From Mesorhizobium amorphae (GTDB lineage: Bacteria > Pseudomonadota > Alphaproteobacteria > Rhizobiales > Rhizobiaceae): 64,000 nt of DNA. Position 1 is the first letter of the stretch; each line of letters opens with the position of its first letter. The DNA lies in assembly GCF_014843845.1 (NCBI RefSeq), contig NZ_JHQS01000131.1, forward strand, positions 62,001 to 126,000, given 5' to 3'. Of the stretch, positions 15,911 to 24,714 are shown one piece after another. The notes under the pieces were generated by a model. The model did not search any database. It was not told the origin of the DNA and saw only the letters and a list, made by a program, of their open reading frames with translations. Both the position numbers and the translations under genes were made by a program.

Positions 15911-17560
15911 GTGCTCGACCGGTATGTGCAGCAGGCGCTGCAGCTGCACCAGACCGGGCGCCGGCAAGAGGCCGAGACGCTCTATCGGCAGGTGCTGGCG
16001 CAGAAGCCGAACCATGCCGCCGCGCTGCATTTCCTCGGGCTTTTGCTGCATCAGACCGAGCGAAGCGAGGAAGGGCTCGATCTCATCGAGCAGTCGGTGA
16101 CCCTGCAGCCGAAGAATGCCGACTTCCTCAACAATTTTGGCACGGTCATGCGCGACCTTGGCCGTGTCGCTGCTGCCGTCGATTTCTTCCGTGGCGCAGT
16201 GGACATCCGGCCAGACCAGCTTGCGGCGCGCGACAATCTCGGCTCGGCGCTGAAGCAACTCGGCCAGTTCGAGGGCGCGGAGGAGATCTATCGCGGCACC
16301 ATCGGCCGCAATCCCTTCCATGTGCGGGCTCGCATTGGCCTTGCCGAAACGCTGCAGGAGGCCGGGCGGCTGGACGAGGCGATTGCCCTGTTCCGCGAGT
16401 CATTGTCGATCAGGCCGAAGGATGCAGAGCTGCTCTACGGGCTCGGCGTCGCCATGATGGAGAAGGGCAAGCTCACGGAGGCCGCCGACCTTGCCCGCCA
16501 GGCGGTGGCGATCGCTCCCGCCATGGCGAAGGCCTGGCTTCTACTAACGCAGGTCAAGCGCCAGACCGAGCGCGACGCCGAACTTGCCGGCATGGAGACC
16601 GAGCATGCCAAGGCGCAGCCGGGCAGCCTGGCGCGCATGCAGCTGTCCTTCGGCCTCGGCAAGGTCAATGACGATCTCAAGGACTACGGCCGCGCCTTCG
16701 ACTATTTCGCCGAGGGCAATGCCATCCGCCGCCAGGGCATCGACTACGATCCGGTGCGGACGCGCGACGAATTCGAGGCGATGAAGGCCGTCTTCGACAA
16801 GGCCTTCTTCGAAAAGCACCAGCCCAGCAACATTTCGGACGACGCGCCGATCTTCGTCGTCGGCATGCCGCGCTCGGGCACGACGCTGGTCGAGCAGATC
16901 ATCGCCAGCCACCCCCAGGTCTATGGCGCCGGCGAGCTCAGCATCCTGAAGACGGCGGTCGGCAAGCAGTTTCCGATGAGCATGCAAGGCGGCTTTCCCT
17001 GGGGGATCGCCGATATACAAGACAAGGCCTTCGCCGAGGCGGGGCAAGCCTATCTCGACATGCTGCACGCCCGCTATCCCGGCTTCCGTCACGTCACCGA
17101 CAAGATGCCCGGCAACTTTCTGCTGGTCGGCTTCATCCATCTGATGCTGCCGAAGGCGAAGATCATTCATTGCGCGCGCGATGCGGCGGCGACGTGCCTG
17201 TCGATCTACAAGGTGCATTTCCGTGGCGACAGCCATCGCTACGGCTACGATCTCGGCGAGCTTGCCGACTTCCACAACCTCTACACCGACATCATGTCGC
17301 ATTGGCGCACCGTGCTGCCGGGCGTCGTGCACGATGTGCGCTACGAGGATTTCGTCGCCGACCAGGAAGGCCAGACGCGGGCGTTGATGGCCCATCTCGG
17401 CCTGCCTTGGGACGATGCGGTGCTGTCGTTCCACGAGACCGACCGTCCCGTGCGCACGGCCTCTGCAGCGCAGGTGCGCCAGCCGATGTACCAGGGGTCG
17501 GTCGATCTGTGGAAGCGCTATGGCGATAGGCTGAAGCCGCTGCTGGACAAACTCAGTTAG
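15911..17560 (+). CDS. TPR-repeat sulfotransferase
   Basis: The protein has 549 residues. The N-terminal half (about 1-270) is built of tetratricopeptide repeats in 34-residue register, such as AETLYRQVLAQKPNHAAALH. The C-terminal half is a P-loop sulfotransferase with the PAPS-binding loop VVGMPRSGTTLVEQI near 316-330 and a later VHDVRYEDFVAD. This fusion is common in alphaproteobacteria and resembles the tyrosylprotein-sulfotransferase-like group; the acceptor could be a protein or a surface glycan. It starts at a GTG behind a GGAGGG element. It is the only gene between two hairpin elements, so probably monocistronic. Confidence 0.88.
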   Translation: MLDRYVQQALQLHQTGRRQEAETLYRQVLAQKPNHAAALHFLGLLLHQTERSEEGLDLIEQSVTLQPKNADFLNNFGTVMRDLGRVAAAVDFFRGAVDIRPDQLAARDNLGSALKQLGQFEGAEEIYRGTIGRNPFHVRARIGLAETLQEAGRLDEAIALFRESLSIRPKDAELLYGLGVAMMEKGKLTEAADLARQAVAIAPAMAKAWLLLTQVKRQTERDAELAGMETEHAKAQPGSLARMQLSFGLGKVNDDLKDYGRAFDYFAEGNAIRRQGIDYDPVRTRDEFEAMKAVFDKAFFEKHQPSNISDDAPIFVVGMPRSGTTLVEQIIASHPQVYGAGELSILKTAVGKQFPMSMQGGFPWGIADIQDKAFAEAGQAYLDMLHARYPGFRHVTDKMPGNFLLVGFIHLMLPKAKIIHCARDAAATCLSIYKVHFRGDSHRYGYDLGELADFHNLYTDIMSHWRTVLPGVVHDVRYEDFVADQEGQTRALMAHLGLPWDDAVLSFHETDRPVRTASAAQVRQPMYQGSVDLWKRYGDRLKPLLDKLS

Positions 17561-17588
17561 GGTGCGTCGATCTCGACCCACCCTAATT
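17557..17588. terminator. convergent hairpin between the sulfotransferase and DUF1428 genes
   Basis: TTAGGGTG pairs with CACCCTAA across a loop that itself contains TCGA/TCGA. It covers the sulfotransferase stop and lies 8 bases from the convergent DUF1428 stop. There is no T run, so termination efficiency is uncertain. Confidence 0.55.
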
Positions 17589-17595
17589 GAGACGC

Positions 17596-17949
17596 CTAAA
17601 GCTCTATGAAGGGCTGGAAGCCGCCGAAGATCATGCGCTTGGCGTCGAAGGGCATGGTGGACCAGTCACCCTTCAGCCGCTCATCGGCCATCACCTTGGC
17701 CATCACTGCGTCGCGGCTCTGCCTGGATTCATAGACGACCCATGCAAAGATGACGATTTCGTCGTCCGTAGCCTGTACGGCGCGCGGGAACGAGGTAAGT
17801 TCGCCATAGGGCACGTCGTCGCCGACGCATTCGACATAGGCAAGCGCGCCATGCTCCTTCCAGACGACACCGGCGGTGTTGGCCAGCTTCTTGTAGTCGT
17901 CTAGTCTTGCCTTGCGTACGGCAAGCAAGAAACCATCGACATAGGACAT
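17596..17949 (-). CDS. DUF1428 family protein
   Basis: A 117-residue single-domain protein matching DUF1428 (YbaA-like): MSYVDGFLLAVRKARLDDYK at the start, EHGALAYVECVGDDVPYGE in the middle and FDAKRMIFGGFQPFIEL at the end. The fold is a ferredoxin-like dimeric alpha-beta barrel; no enzymatic activity is established. A strong GGAGGAG element precedes the ATG. It lies just behind a VOC-family gene on the same strand with 66 bases between; both families are typically found as small cytoplasmic stress-type or resistance-type proteins. Confidence 0.9.
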   Translation of the reverse strand: MSYVDGFLLAVRKARLDDYKKLANTAGVVWKEHGALAYVECVGDDVPYGELTSFPRAVQATDDEIVIFAWVVYESRQSRDAVMAKVMADERLKGDWSTMPFDAKRMIFGGFQPFIEL

Positions 17950-18015
17950 GGGGGTCTCCTCCTGGTTTGAGATTCGGGGCATCCGACCTCTCCCAAGGGG
18001 AGAGGCAAAAAAGGA

Positions 18016-18441
18016 TCAGGCCTTCACGGGCGCGTTCATCGCCCATTCGACGCCGAAGGGATCGCGCATGTTGCCCCAGCGATCGCCCCAGAACATCACT
18101 TGCAACGGCATGACAACTTCGCAGCCGGCATCGACGGCGCGCTGCCACCAGGCTTCGATATCGTCGCTGCCGAGATGGAGTTGCATGGTGTAGCCCTGCG
18201 GCTTGACCGGGGACATCCCGTGCTCGGGATAGAAATCGGAGATCATCAGCGTCGAGCCGTTGATGTGAAGGTGGATGTGCATGGTGCGGCCTTGCTCATC
18301 CGGCGGATAGAAGAAAACCTGCTCGGCGCCGAAGGCCTTCTGGTAGAATTCGGCGGCCTTGAAGGCGCCGTCCAGCTGAAGGTATGGCGTCAAGCCGCCG
18401 AGGACTTTCGCGGCAGGTTGGGTTTGCGGCTGATCGTTCAT
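18016..18441 (-). CDS. VOC family protein, PhnB/glyoxalase-like
   Basis: A 141-residue protein of the vicinal-oxygen-chelate superfamily: GGLTPYLQLDGAFKAAEFYQ at the start and WGDRWGNMRDPFGVEWAMN at the end, with the glyoxalase-type paired beta-alpha-beta-beta-beta modules. PhnB-type proteins are structural relatives of glyoxalase I and bleomycin-resistance proteins. The usual metal-binding set is incomplete, so a binding rather than a catalytic role is possible. Probably cotranscribed with the DUF1428 gene downstream. The start follows a GAGGAG element. Confidence 0.88.
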   Translation of the reverse strand: MNDQPQTQPAAKVLGGLTPYLQLDGAFKAAEFYQKAFGAEQVFFYPPDEQGRTMHIHLHINGSTLMISDFYPEHGMSPVKPQGYTMQLHLGSDDIEAWWQRAVDAGCEVVMPLQVMFWGDRWGNMRDPFGVEWAMNAPVKA

Positions 18442-18632
18442 CTTTTGCTCCTCTTTGCGTTTGATTGGCTTTGCGAACCGTAGGACGAATGAGGCGGCGG
18501 CGATCCTACACGGCCGACGAAATTTTTTAAGGGCCGCTACCGATGCGCCGGTCGTTGGCCGTTGAAGTGGCCCTGGAGCCTGTCAATGACGCCTGCCGCA
18601 ACCGGTTGGGCAACCGCTTTCATCTCGCTCGC

Positions 18633-18806
18633 TCAGGGAGCCCTGCAAATCCGAGGGCCGTTTTGCGCGTCGATGACGATTTCCGGCCAGCCGATATCCT
18701 TGCGCAATTCGATCGGCAGTGAAAGGAGCGCGCGCTCGCTGCGGTAACGGGCGCGGTTCGCCGCGTAGCGGGCCGCCATGCGGCTTACGGATGACAGAAT
18801 GGACAT
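18633..18806 (-). CDS. small DUF1127-type protein
   Basis: A 57-residue basic protein, MSILSSVSRMAARYAANRAR followed by RSERALLSLPIELRKDIGWP. The segment LLSLPIELRKDIGWPE matches the DUF1127 core (Arg-rich helix then LxxDIG). Proteins of this type in alphaproteobacteria bind RNA or regulate phosphate, nitrogen or biofilm responses; the CcaF1 protein of Rhodobacter, with a DUF1127 domain, is an RNA-binding example. A GGAG element precedes the ATG. It stands alone between the VOC gene and the ABC-F gene. Its overall role here is unknown. Confidence 0.75.
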   Translation of the reverse strand: MSILSSVSRMAARYAANRARYRSERALLSLPIELRKDIGWPEIVIDAQNGPRICRAP

Positions 18807-18934
18807 GATGCTTTCTCCTCGATTGAAGCCGGCATCATCGTGTCGGCATCCCAAGGACGTGGCAGGCAAATGCGATCCTACAGATTGTCGAAAAATTTGG
18901 CCGGCCCACGACAGGCCGGCCCCTGGGCCTGTCG

Positions 18935-20461
<1,527 letters not shown>

Positions 20462-20690
20462 GTCGATTTCTCTGGTCTTGCCGGAAGAAACTCCGGTCGA
20501 TGCACTTTGACGGTGCGCGGGCAGGCCATCAGGCTCAGCTTTGCGCACCACGAAGGGCAGACCAAAAAATCGAAGCGGGAAAAAACCCGGACCGTCCCTG
20601 GTCAGCCCTGCAAGCAAGCTCGCAGGGCAGGAATCGGGCCACGCTGACGATGGTGACGATGAAACGTAAACACGTGAGCCCTCCTTTCAA
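20462..20690 (-). promoter_or_regulatory. putative attenuator leader of the ABC-F gene
   Basis: This region contains a Shine-Dalgarno element (AAAGGAGGG, 20679-20687) serving a 23-codon leader ORF. A 7-bp stem GCCCTGC/GCAGGGC at 20605-20628 lies inside the last codons, and two T runs (20580-20585 and 20564-20569 on the minus strand) follow in the gap before the ABC-F ATG. Such leader-plus-hairpin-plus-U-tract arrays are known upstream of antibiotic-inducible ABC-F and erm genes. The individual stem and U-tracts are visible; attenuation is inferred. Confidence 0.5.
20602..20673 (-). CDS. leader peptide of the ABC-F gene (candidate)
   Basis: A GTG-initiated frame of 23 codons begins MFTFHRHHRQRGPIPALR and ends at TGA. 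It follows AAAGGAGG at about 6-7 bases, a better ribosome site than that of the ABC-F gene itself. The peptide is His/Arg-rich in its first half and ends with Cys near position 20. It is too short to be an enzyme; position and ribosome site suggest a sensor for ribosome-targeting drugs or translation stress. Translation has not been shown. Confidence 0.5.
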   Translation of the reverse strand: MFTFHRHHRQRGPIPALRACLQG

Positions 20691-20876
20691 GACGTTCGAG
20701 TGTGCGGTGGGATTACACCAAAGGCGGGGATGATGGCAAGGCTACCGCCTTCACCCGGCGCGGGAATGGGTCCTGCACCAGCAAGCAGCCGCCGCGCCGA
20801 AGGTCTGGACAATGGTCGCCGAGCAGAACCGTGCCGACGAGGACCGCGACAAAGGTCACGGCGAACTCGACGCTGA

Positions 20877-21068
20877 TCGTCCTGGTCGCACAGCGGCTTC
20901 CGCGAGAAAAAAGGACGAAATGGACTGGATCCGCAAGCGAGAGAATTTGACGCGGATGGGAGCCCGGTTAAGGATACAGACTTTACAGATCATGGAAGGC
21001 CCGATGTACATACCAACCCACACGACCATCCACGGGTATTGACTCCGAGTGGGCCAGAGCGGCAATGA
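20877..21068 (+). pseudogene. C-terminal tip of a polymorphic toxin-like protein (no start visible)
   Basis: Starting after a TGA at 20874, the frame runs to a TGA at 21066. It encodes GSPVKDTDFTDHGRPDVHTN followed by PHDHPRVLTPSGPERQ. His/Asp-rich tails of this kind occur at the C-termini of RHS-type or similar polymorphic toxins. The frame has no start with a ribosome site, so this looks like a detached tip or decayed remnant. Its stop overlaps the next gene's ATG by 4 bases, the spacing expected of a toxin/immunity pair. Third-codon-position GC is near 50 percent, far below the flanking genes. Confidence 0.45.
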
Positions 21069-21334
21069 ATGACGAAATAAATCAAAGAGACTATACCCGA
21101 ATATTCGAAACTATCCGTAGAAATCCGACAGGAAATATTCGATTCAGATATACGTGGATCACGCTGGTATCAGGCGCACCTTCGTTTGCCCAAGAGATTC
21201 TCGCAAAGGTCAATAAAAATTCTATGGTATCTAAGGGAGAATTTCTTCTTTTGAAAGAATACGTCCTACAAATTATTAGTATCTGCGCGATAGCTGACGA
21301 TGGCTCCGTCTTGGTCGATTTTGATGGAGAATAG
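21065..21334 (+). CDS. small protein, putative immunity protein of the adjacent toxin tip
   Basis: An 89-residue protein (MNDEINQRDYTRIFETIRRN at the start, ICAIADDGSVLVDFDGE at the end), acidic at the C-terminus and without membrane segments. It is strikingly AT-rich compared with every neighbour. The start overlaps the stop of the toxin-like frame (ATGA). I do not recognise its family. Immunity function is inferred from position, size and base composition. It could instead be a lone acquired gene of unrelated role. Ribosome site is weak (AGAGCGG), consistent with coupling to the frame upstream. Confidence 0.6.
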   Translation: MNDEINQRDYTRIFETIRRNPTGNIRFRYTWITLVSGAPSFAQEILAKVNKNSMVSKGEFLLLKEYVLQIISICAIADDGSVLVDFDGE

Positions 21335-21454
21335 ACAGATGGGCTTAACCAACGTGCTGGCTGATCGTCTTTCCGAAATCGGTGACATTGGCACCTTATA
21401 GCCTACGTCGATCACCGATGCTCTATAGAGCTGGCTCGGTTTGTCGAAGGATCG

Positions 21455-24400
21455 CTACTTACCCGGCCGCCCAGTCTTGCCGGGCCGCCGCTTTTCACGA
21501 CGCGCGTCGCCTGGGTCTTCGTACGAGCCAATGCCGGCGCGCTGACGGACAATTGGTTTGTCGTCGCGATCCTTCGCGCCCCCCTCTGCCCTACCGGGCA
21601 TCTCCCCCACTAGGGGGGAGATCGGCTGTGGCTTCGCCGGCTTCTTTCCCTCGACCGGCTTTTCCGTCCGCCGCACCGTCATCTCGTCGAGCGAGTTCTT
21701 CTTGAACAGCGGCTTGGTGGGGTCGCCCGGAATGCCGAAATCGGAACCATGCGCCTCTTCGGCCGACTGCTTCTTGAACAGCGAGCGCGATACCGCACCT
21801 GCCGGCGTCGGCATGTCGGTGCCCGGACCCATGGCGTCGAGCGACGGTTTGGCGAACAGCGGCTTCTTCACCGGTACGGCGCCATCGGCGCCCATTTCGT
21901 CAAGCGCCGGCTTGCGGAAGAGGTTGGACCGGGCAGCCCTGGCCGCCTCTTCGGCGGCACGTGCTTCGTCGAGCTTGCGGAAACGCTCCTGTTCCTCAGC
22001 CGTACGGTGTTTGGCCACACCCTTGTTGTGCTTGCCCTTCTCGCGGCCTGAGGCAGGACTTTGGCCTTCCACCTCGCGCGCAAGTGGGTCGTCGGAGATC
22101 GCAAGTTCCATCTCACGCAGCCGCTTGATCTCATCGCGGATGCGGGCGGCCTTCTCGAAGTCGAGGTTGGCGGCGGCGTCGCGCATCTGCTTGTCGAGCG
22201 CCTCGAGATGCGCCTTCAGGTTGTTGCCCATCATGGCGCCGGCGCTGTCGGTGAATTGCGAGATGTCGGCGCGGACATGGTCCTTCTCGTAGACCGAGTC
22301 CAGGATGTCGGAGATGCGCGACTTGACCGATTCCGGCGTGATGCCGTTGGCCGCGTTCCACTCCATCTGCTTTTCGCGGCGGCGGTTGGTTTCGGCCATT
22401 GCCCGCTCCATCGAGCCGGTGACCTGGTCGGCATAGAGGATGACCTTGCCGTCGACGTTTCTGGCGGCGCGGCCGATGGTCTGGATCAGCGAGGTTTCCG
22501 AACGCAGAAAACCTTCCTTGTCGGCGTCGAGGATGGCGACGAAGCCGCATTCGGGAATGTCGAGGCCCTCGCGCAAAAGGTTGATGCCGACCAGCACGTC
22601 GAAAGCCCCGAGGCGCAGGTCGCGCAGGATCTCGATGCGCTCCAGCGTGTCGATGTCGGAGTGCATGTAACGGACGCGGATGCCTTGCTCGTGCAGGTAT
22701 TCGGTCAAGTCCTCGGCCATGCGCTTGGTCAGCACGGTAACCAGCGTGCGGTAGCCGGCCCTGGTGGTGTCGCGGATTTCGCCGACGACATCGTCGACCT
22801 GGGTCTTGGCGGGACGCACCTCAACCGGCGGGTCAATCAAGCCGGTCGGGCGAATGACCTGCTCGGCGAAGACGCCGCCTGACTGTTCCATCTCCCAGCC
22901 GCCTGGCGTTGCCGAAACGGCGACGGAAAGCGGACGCATGGCGTCCCATTCCTCGAAGCGCAGCGGCCGGTTATCCATGCAGGACGGCAGACGGAAACCA
23001 TATTCGGCCAGCGTCGCCTTGCGGCGAAAGTCCCCGCGATACATGCCGCCGATCTGCGGCACGGTGACGTGGCTTTCGTCGATGAAGACCAGCGCATTGT
23101 CGGGAATGTATTCGAACAGGGTCGGCGGCGGATCGCCTGGCTGGCGGCCGGTCAGATAGCGCGAATAATTCTCGATGCCGGCGCAGGAGCCGGTCGCTTC
23201 CAGCATCTCGAGGTCGAAGCGGGTACGCTGCTCCAGCCGCTGCCCCTCCAGAAGGCGGCCAGCCTTTTCAAGCTCTTGCAGCCGGTGCTTGAGTTCTTCC
23301 TTGATCGACTTGATGGCTTGATTCAAGGTCGGGCGCGGCGTCACGTAGTGCGAGTTGGCGTAGATCTTGACGCTCTTCAGCTCGCCGGTCTTCTGGCCGG
23401 TCAGCGGGTCGAACTCGGTGATCGACTCGATCTCGTCGCCGAACATCGAGATGCGCCAGGCGCGGTCTTCCAAGTGGGCCGGAAAGATCTCGATCGTGTC
23501 GCCGCGCACGCGAAACGAGCCGCGGACGAAATTGACGTCCTGGCGCTTGTATTGCTGGGCGACGAGATCGGCGAGCAAAGCGCGCTGGTCGAGCCGGTCG
23601 CCGATCTGCATCTGGAAGGTCATCGCCGTGTAGGTCTCGACTGAACCGATACCGTAGATGCAGGAGACCGAGGCGACGATAATGACGTCGTCGCGCTCGA
23701 GCAGCGAGCGCGTCGCCGAATGGCGCATGCGGTCGATCTGCTCGTTGATTGAGGATTCCTTCTCGATGAAGGTATCGGTGCGCGGCACGTAGGCTTCCGG
23801 CTGGTAGTAGTCGTAGTAGGAGACGAAATACTCGACGGCGTTTTCCGGGAAGAATTTCTTGAACTCGGAATAGAGCTGCGCGGCCAGCGTCTTGTTGGGC
23901 GCCAGGATCAAGGCGGGGCGTTGCGTCTCCTCGATCACCTTGGCCATGGTGAAGGTCTTGCCGGAGCCGGTGACGCCGAGCAGCACCTGGGTGCGGTCGT
24001 TGCCGTCGACGCCCTCGACGAGATCCTTGATCGCCGTCGGCTGATCGCCTGCCGGCTCGAAATCCGACACCATCTTGATGGTGATGCCGCCCTCGGATTT
24101 TTCCGGGCGGGCAGGGCGGTGCGGCGTCCACAGCACGCCGTCCTTGTGGAGGGGATTGCCGGATTCAATGAGCGCGGAGAGCGCGGCCACCGTGGCGGTG
24201 ACGCCGCTGGACGTCATCGTCTCGGCTTCTTCCAGCGAGATGTCGAGCCCGGCAACCGGGTTGAGACCGGCCGCGGTGCGCTCCCTGGCCGTCGCCGCGC
24301 CCCCCATCGAGGTGCCACGCGCCGTCCGGCCAGGAGAGGCGGAGCGCTCGGGGATTTTCTTTGCGGCTTTCGGCTTCGGCTGCTGCTCGGCCTCGCGCTC

Positions 24401-24595
24401 GATCTGTTCGGCCCAGTCGGCGATCGAGCCGGTCAGCGGCGTACCGGAGAATTCGGTCTGCGGCGCCTCGGCAAAGCCGCCCTTGTGCAGCGGCTCCGAC
24501 GCATCGAGGAAATCGGTCAACGGGCTGCGCCGCTTCGGCGCGCCACGGTCGTCTTGCGCCGCCGAGGGCGTTTTCTTGTCGGGAAGTTTGGCCAT
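21455..24595 (-). CDS. uvrB: excinuclease ABC subunit B
   Basis: UvrB, the DNA-damage-verifying helicase of nucleotide excision repair, with 1046 residues against about 670 in Escherichia coli. The catalytic core is intact: Walker A GVTGSGKTFT near 210, the beta-hairpin YVPRTDTFIEKESSINEQID, Walker B with IDESHVTVPQIGG, helicase motif VLVGINLLREGLDIPE, and a C-terminal UVR domain. The extra length is an N-terminal extension of about 175 residues containing LHKGG and LHKDG, and a low-complexity C-terminal tail of roughly 200 residues with three LFKK/LFAK-type repeats. The tail contains a translated palindromic repeat (see 21575-21625). Start set at the ATG at 24595. Confidence 0.95.
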   Translation of the reverse strand: MAKLPDKKTPSAAQDDRGAPKRRSPLTDFLDASEPLHKGGFAEAPQTEFSGTPLTGSIADWAEQIEREAEQQPKPKAAKKIPERSASPGRTARGTSMGGAATARERTAAGLNPVAGLDISLEEAETMTSSGVTATVAALSALIESGNPLHKDGVLWTPHRPARPEKSEGGITIKMVSDFEPAGDQPTAIKDLVEGVDGNDRTQVLLGVTGSGKTFTMAKVIEETQRPALILAPNKTLAAQLYSEFKKFFPENAVEYFVSYYDYYQPEAYVPRTDTFIEKESSINEQIDRMRHSATRSLLERDDVIIVASVSCIYGIGSVETYTAMTFQMQIGDRLDQRALLADLVAQQYKRQDVNFVRGSFRVRGDTIEIFPAHLEDRAWRISMFGDEIESITEFDPLTGQKTGELKSVKIYANSHYVTPRPTLNQAIKSIKEELKHRLQELEKAGRLLEGQRLEQRTRFDLEMLEATGSCAGIENYSRYLTGRQPGDPPPTLFEYIPDNALVFIDESHVTVPQIGGMYRGDFRRKATLAEYGFRLPSCMDNRPLRFEEWDAMRPLSVAVSATPGGWEMEQSGGVFAEQVIRPTGLIDPPVEVRPAKTQVDDVVGEIRDTTRAGYRTLVTVLTKRMAEDLTEYLHEQGIRVRYMHSDIDTLERIEILRDLRLGAFDVLVGINLLREGLDIPECGFVAILDADKEGFLRSETSLIQTIGRAARNVDGKVILYADQVTGSMERAMAETNRRREKQMEWNAANGITPESVKSRISDILDSVYEKDHVRADISQFTDSAGAMMGNNLKAHLEALDKQMRDAAANLDFEKAARIRDEIKRLREMELAISDDPLAREVEGQSPASGREKGKHNKGVAKHRTAEEQERFRKLDEARAAEEAARAARSNLFRKPALDEMGADGAVPVKKPLFAKPSLDAMGPGTDMPTPAGAVSRSLFKKQSAEEAHGSDFGIPGDPTKPLFKKNSLDEMTVRRTEKPVEGKKPAKPQPISPLVGEMPGRAEGGAKDRDDKPIVRQRAGIGSYEDPGDARREKRRPGKTGRPGK
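21575..21625. repeat. mosaic palindrome inside the uvrB coding region
   Basis: The plus strand reads GCCCTACCGGGCATCTCCCC then AGGGGGGAGA, closely matching the right half of the element near 47340-47375 (reverse complement). It is read in frame as PISPLVGEMPGRAEGGA at UvrB residues 991-1007. The repeat has therefore been inserted without disrupting the gene, in a disordered part of the tail. Confidence 0.75.
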
Positions 24596-24714
24596 GACCC
24601 GAATATGGGAGGACTCGGCCAAAATGGAAAGAGCGGAGTGAGGAGGGCTGCACGGCCAGGTCAAGCTGCTGACAGAAGGCTGTCAGGAGCGGTGGCGTGC
24701 CGAGATGTACCCGC

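Noticed and set aside
24668..24685. Hairpin CTGACAG-AAGG-CTGTCAG between uvrB and the next gene
   Set aside because: A short perfect palindrome but with no T-run and no obvious function; not enough to call a terminator or operator.
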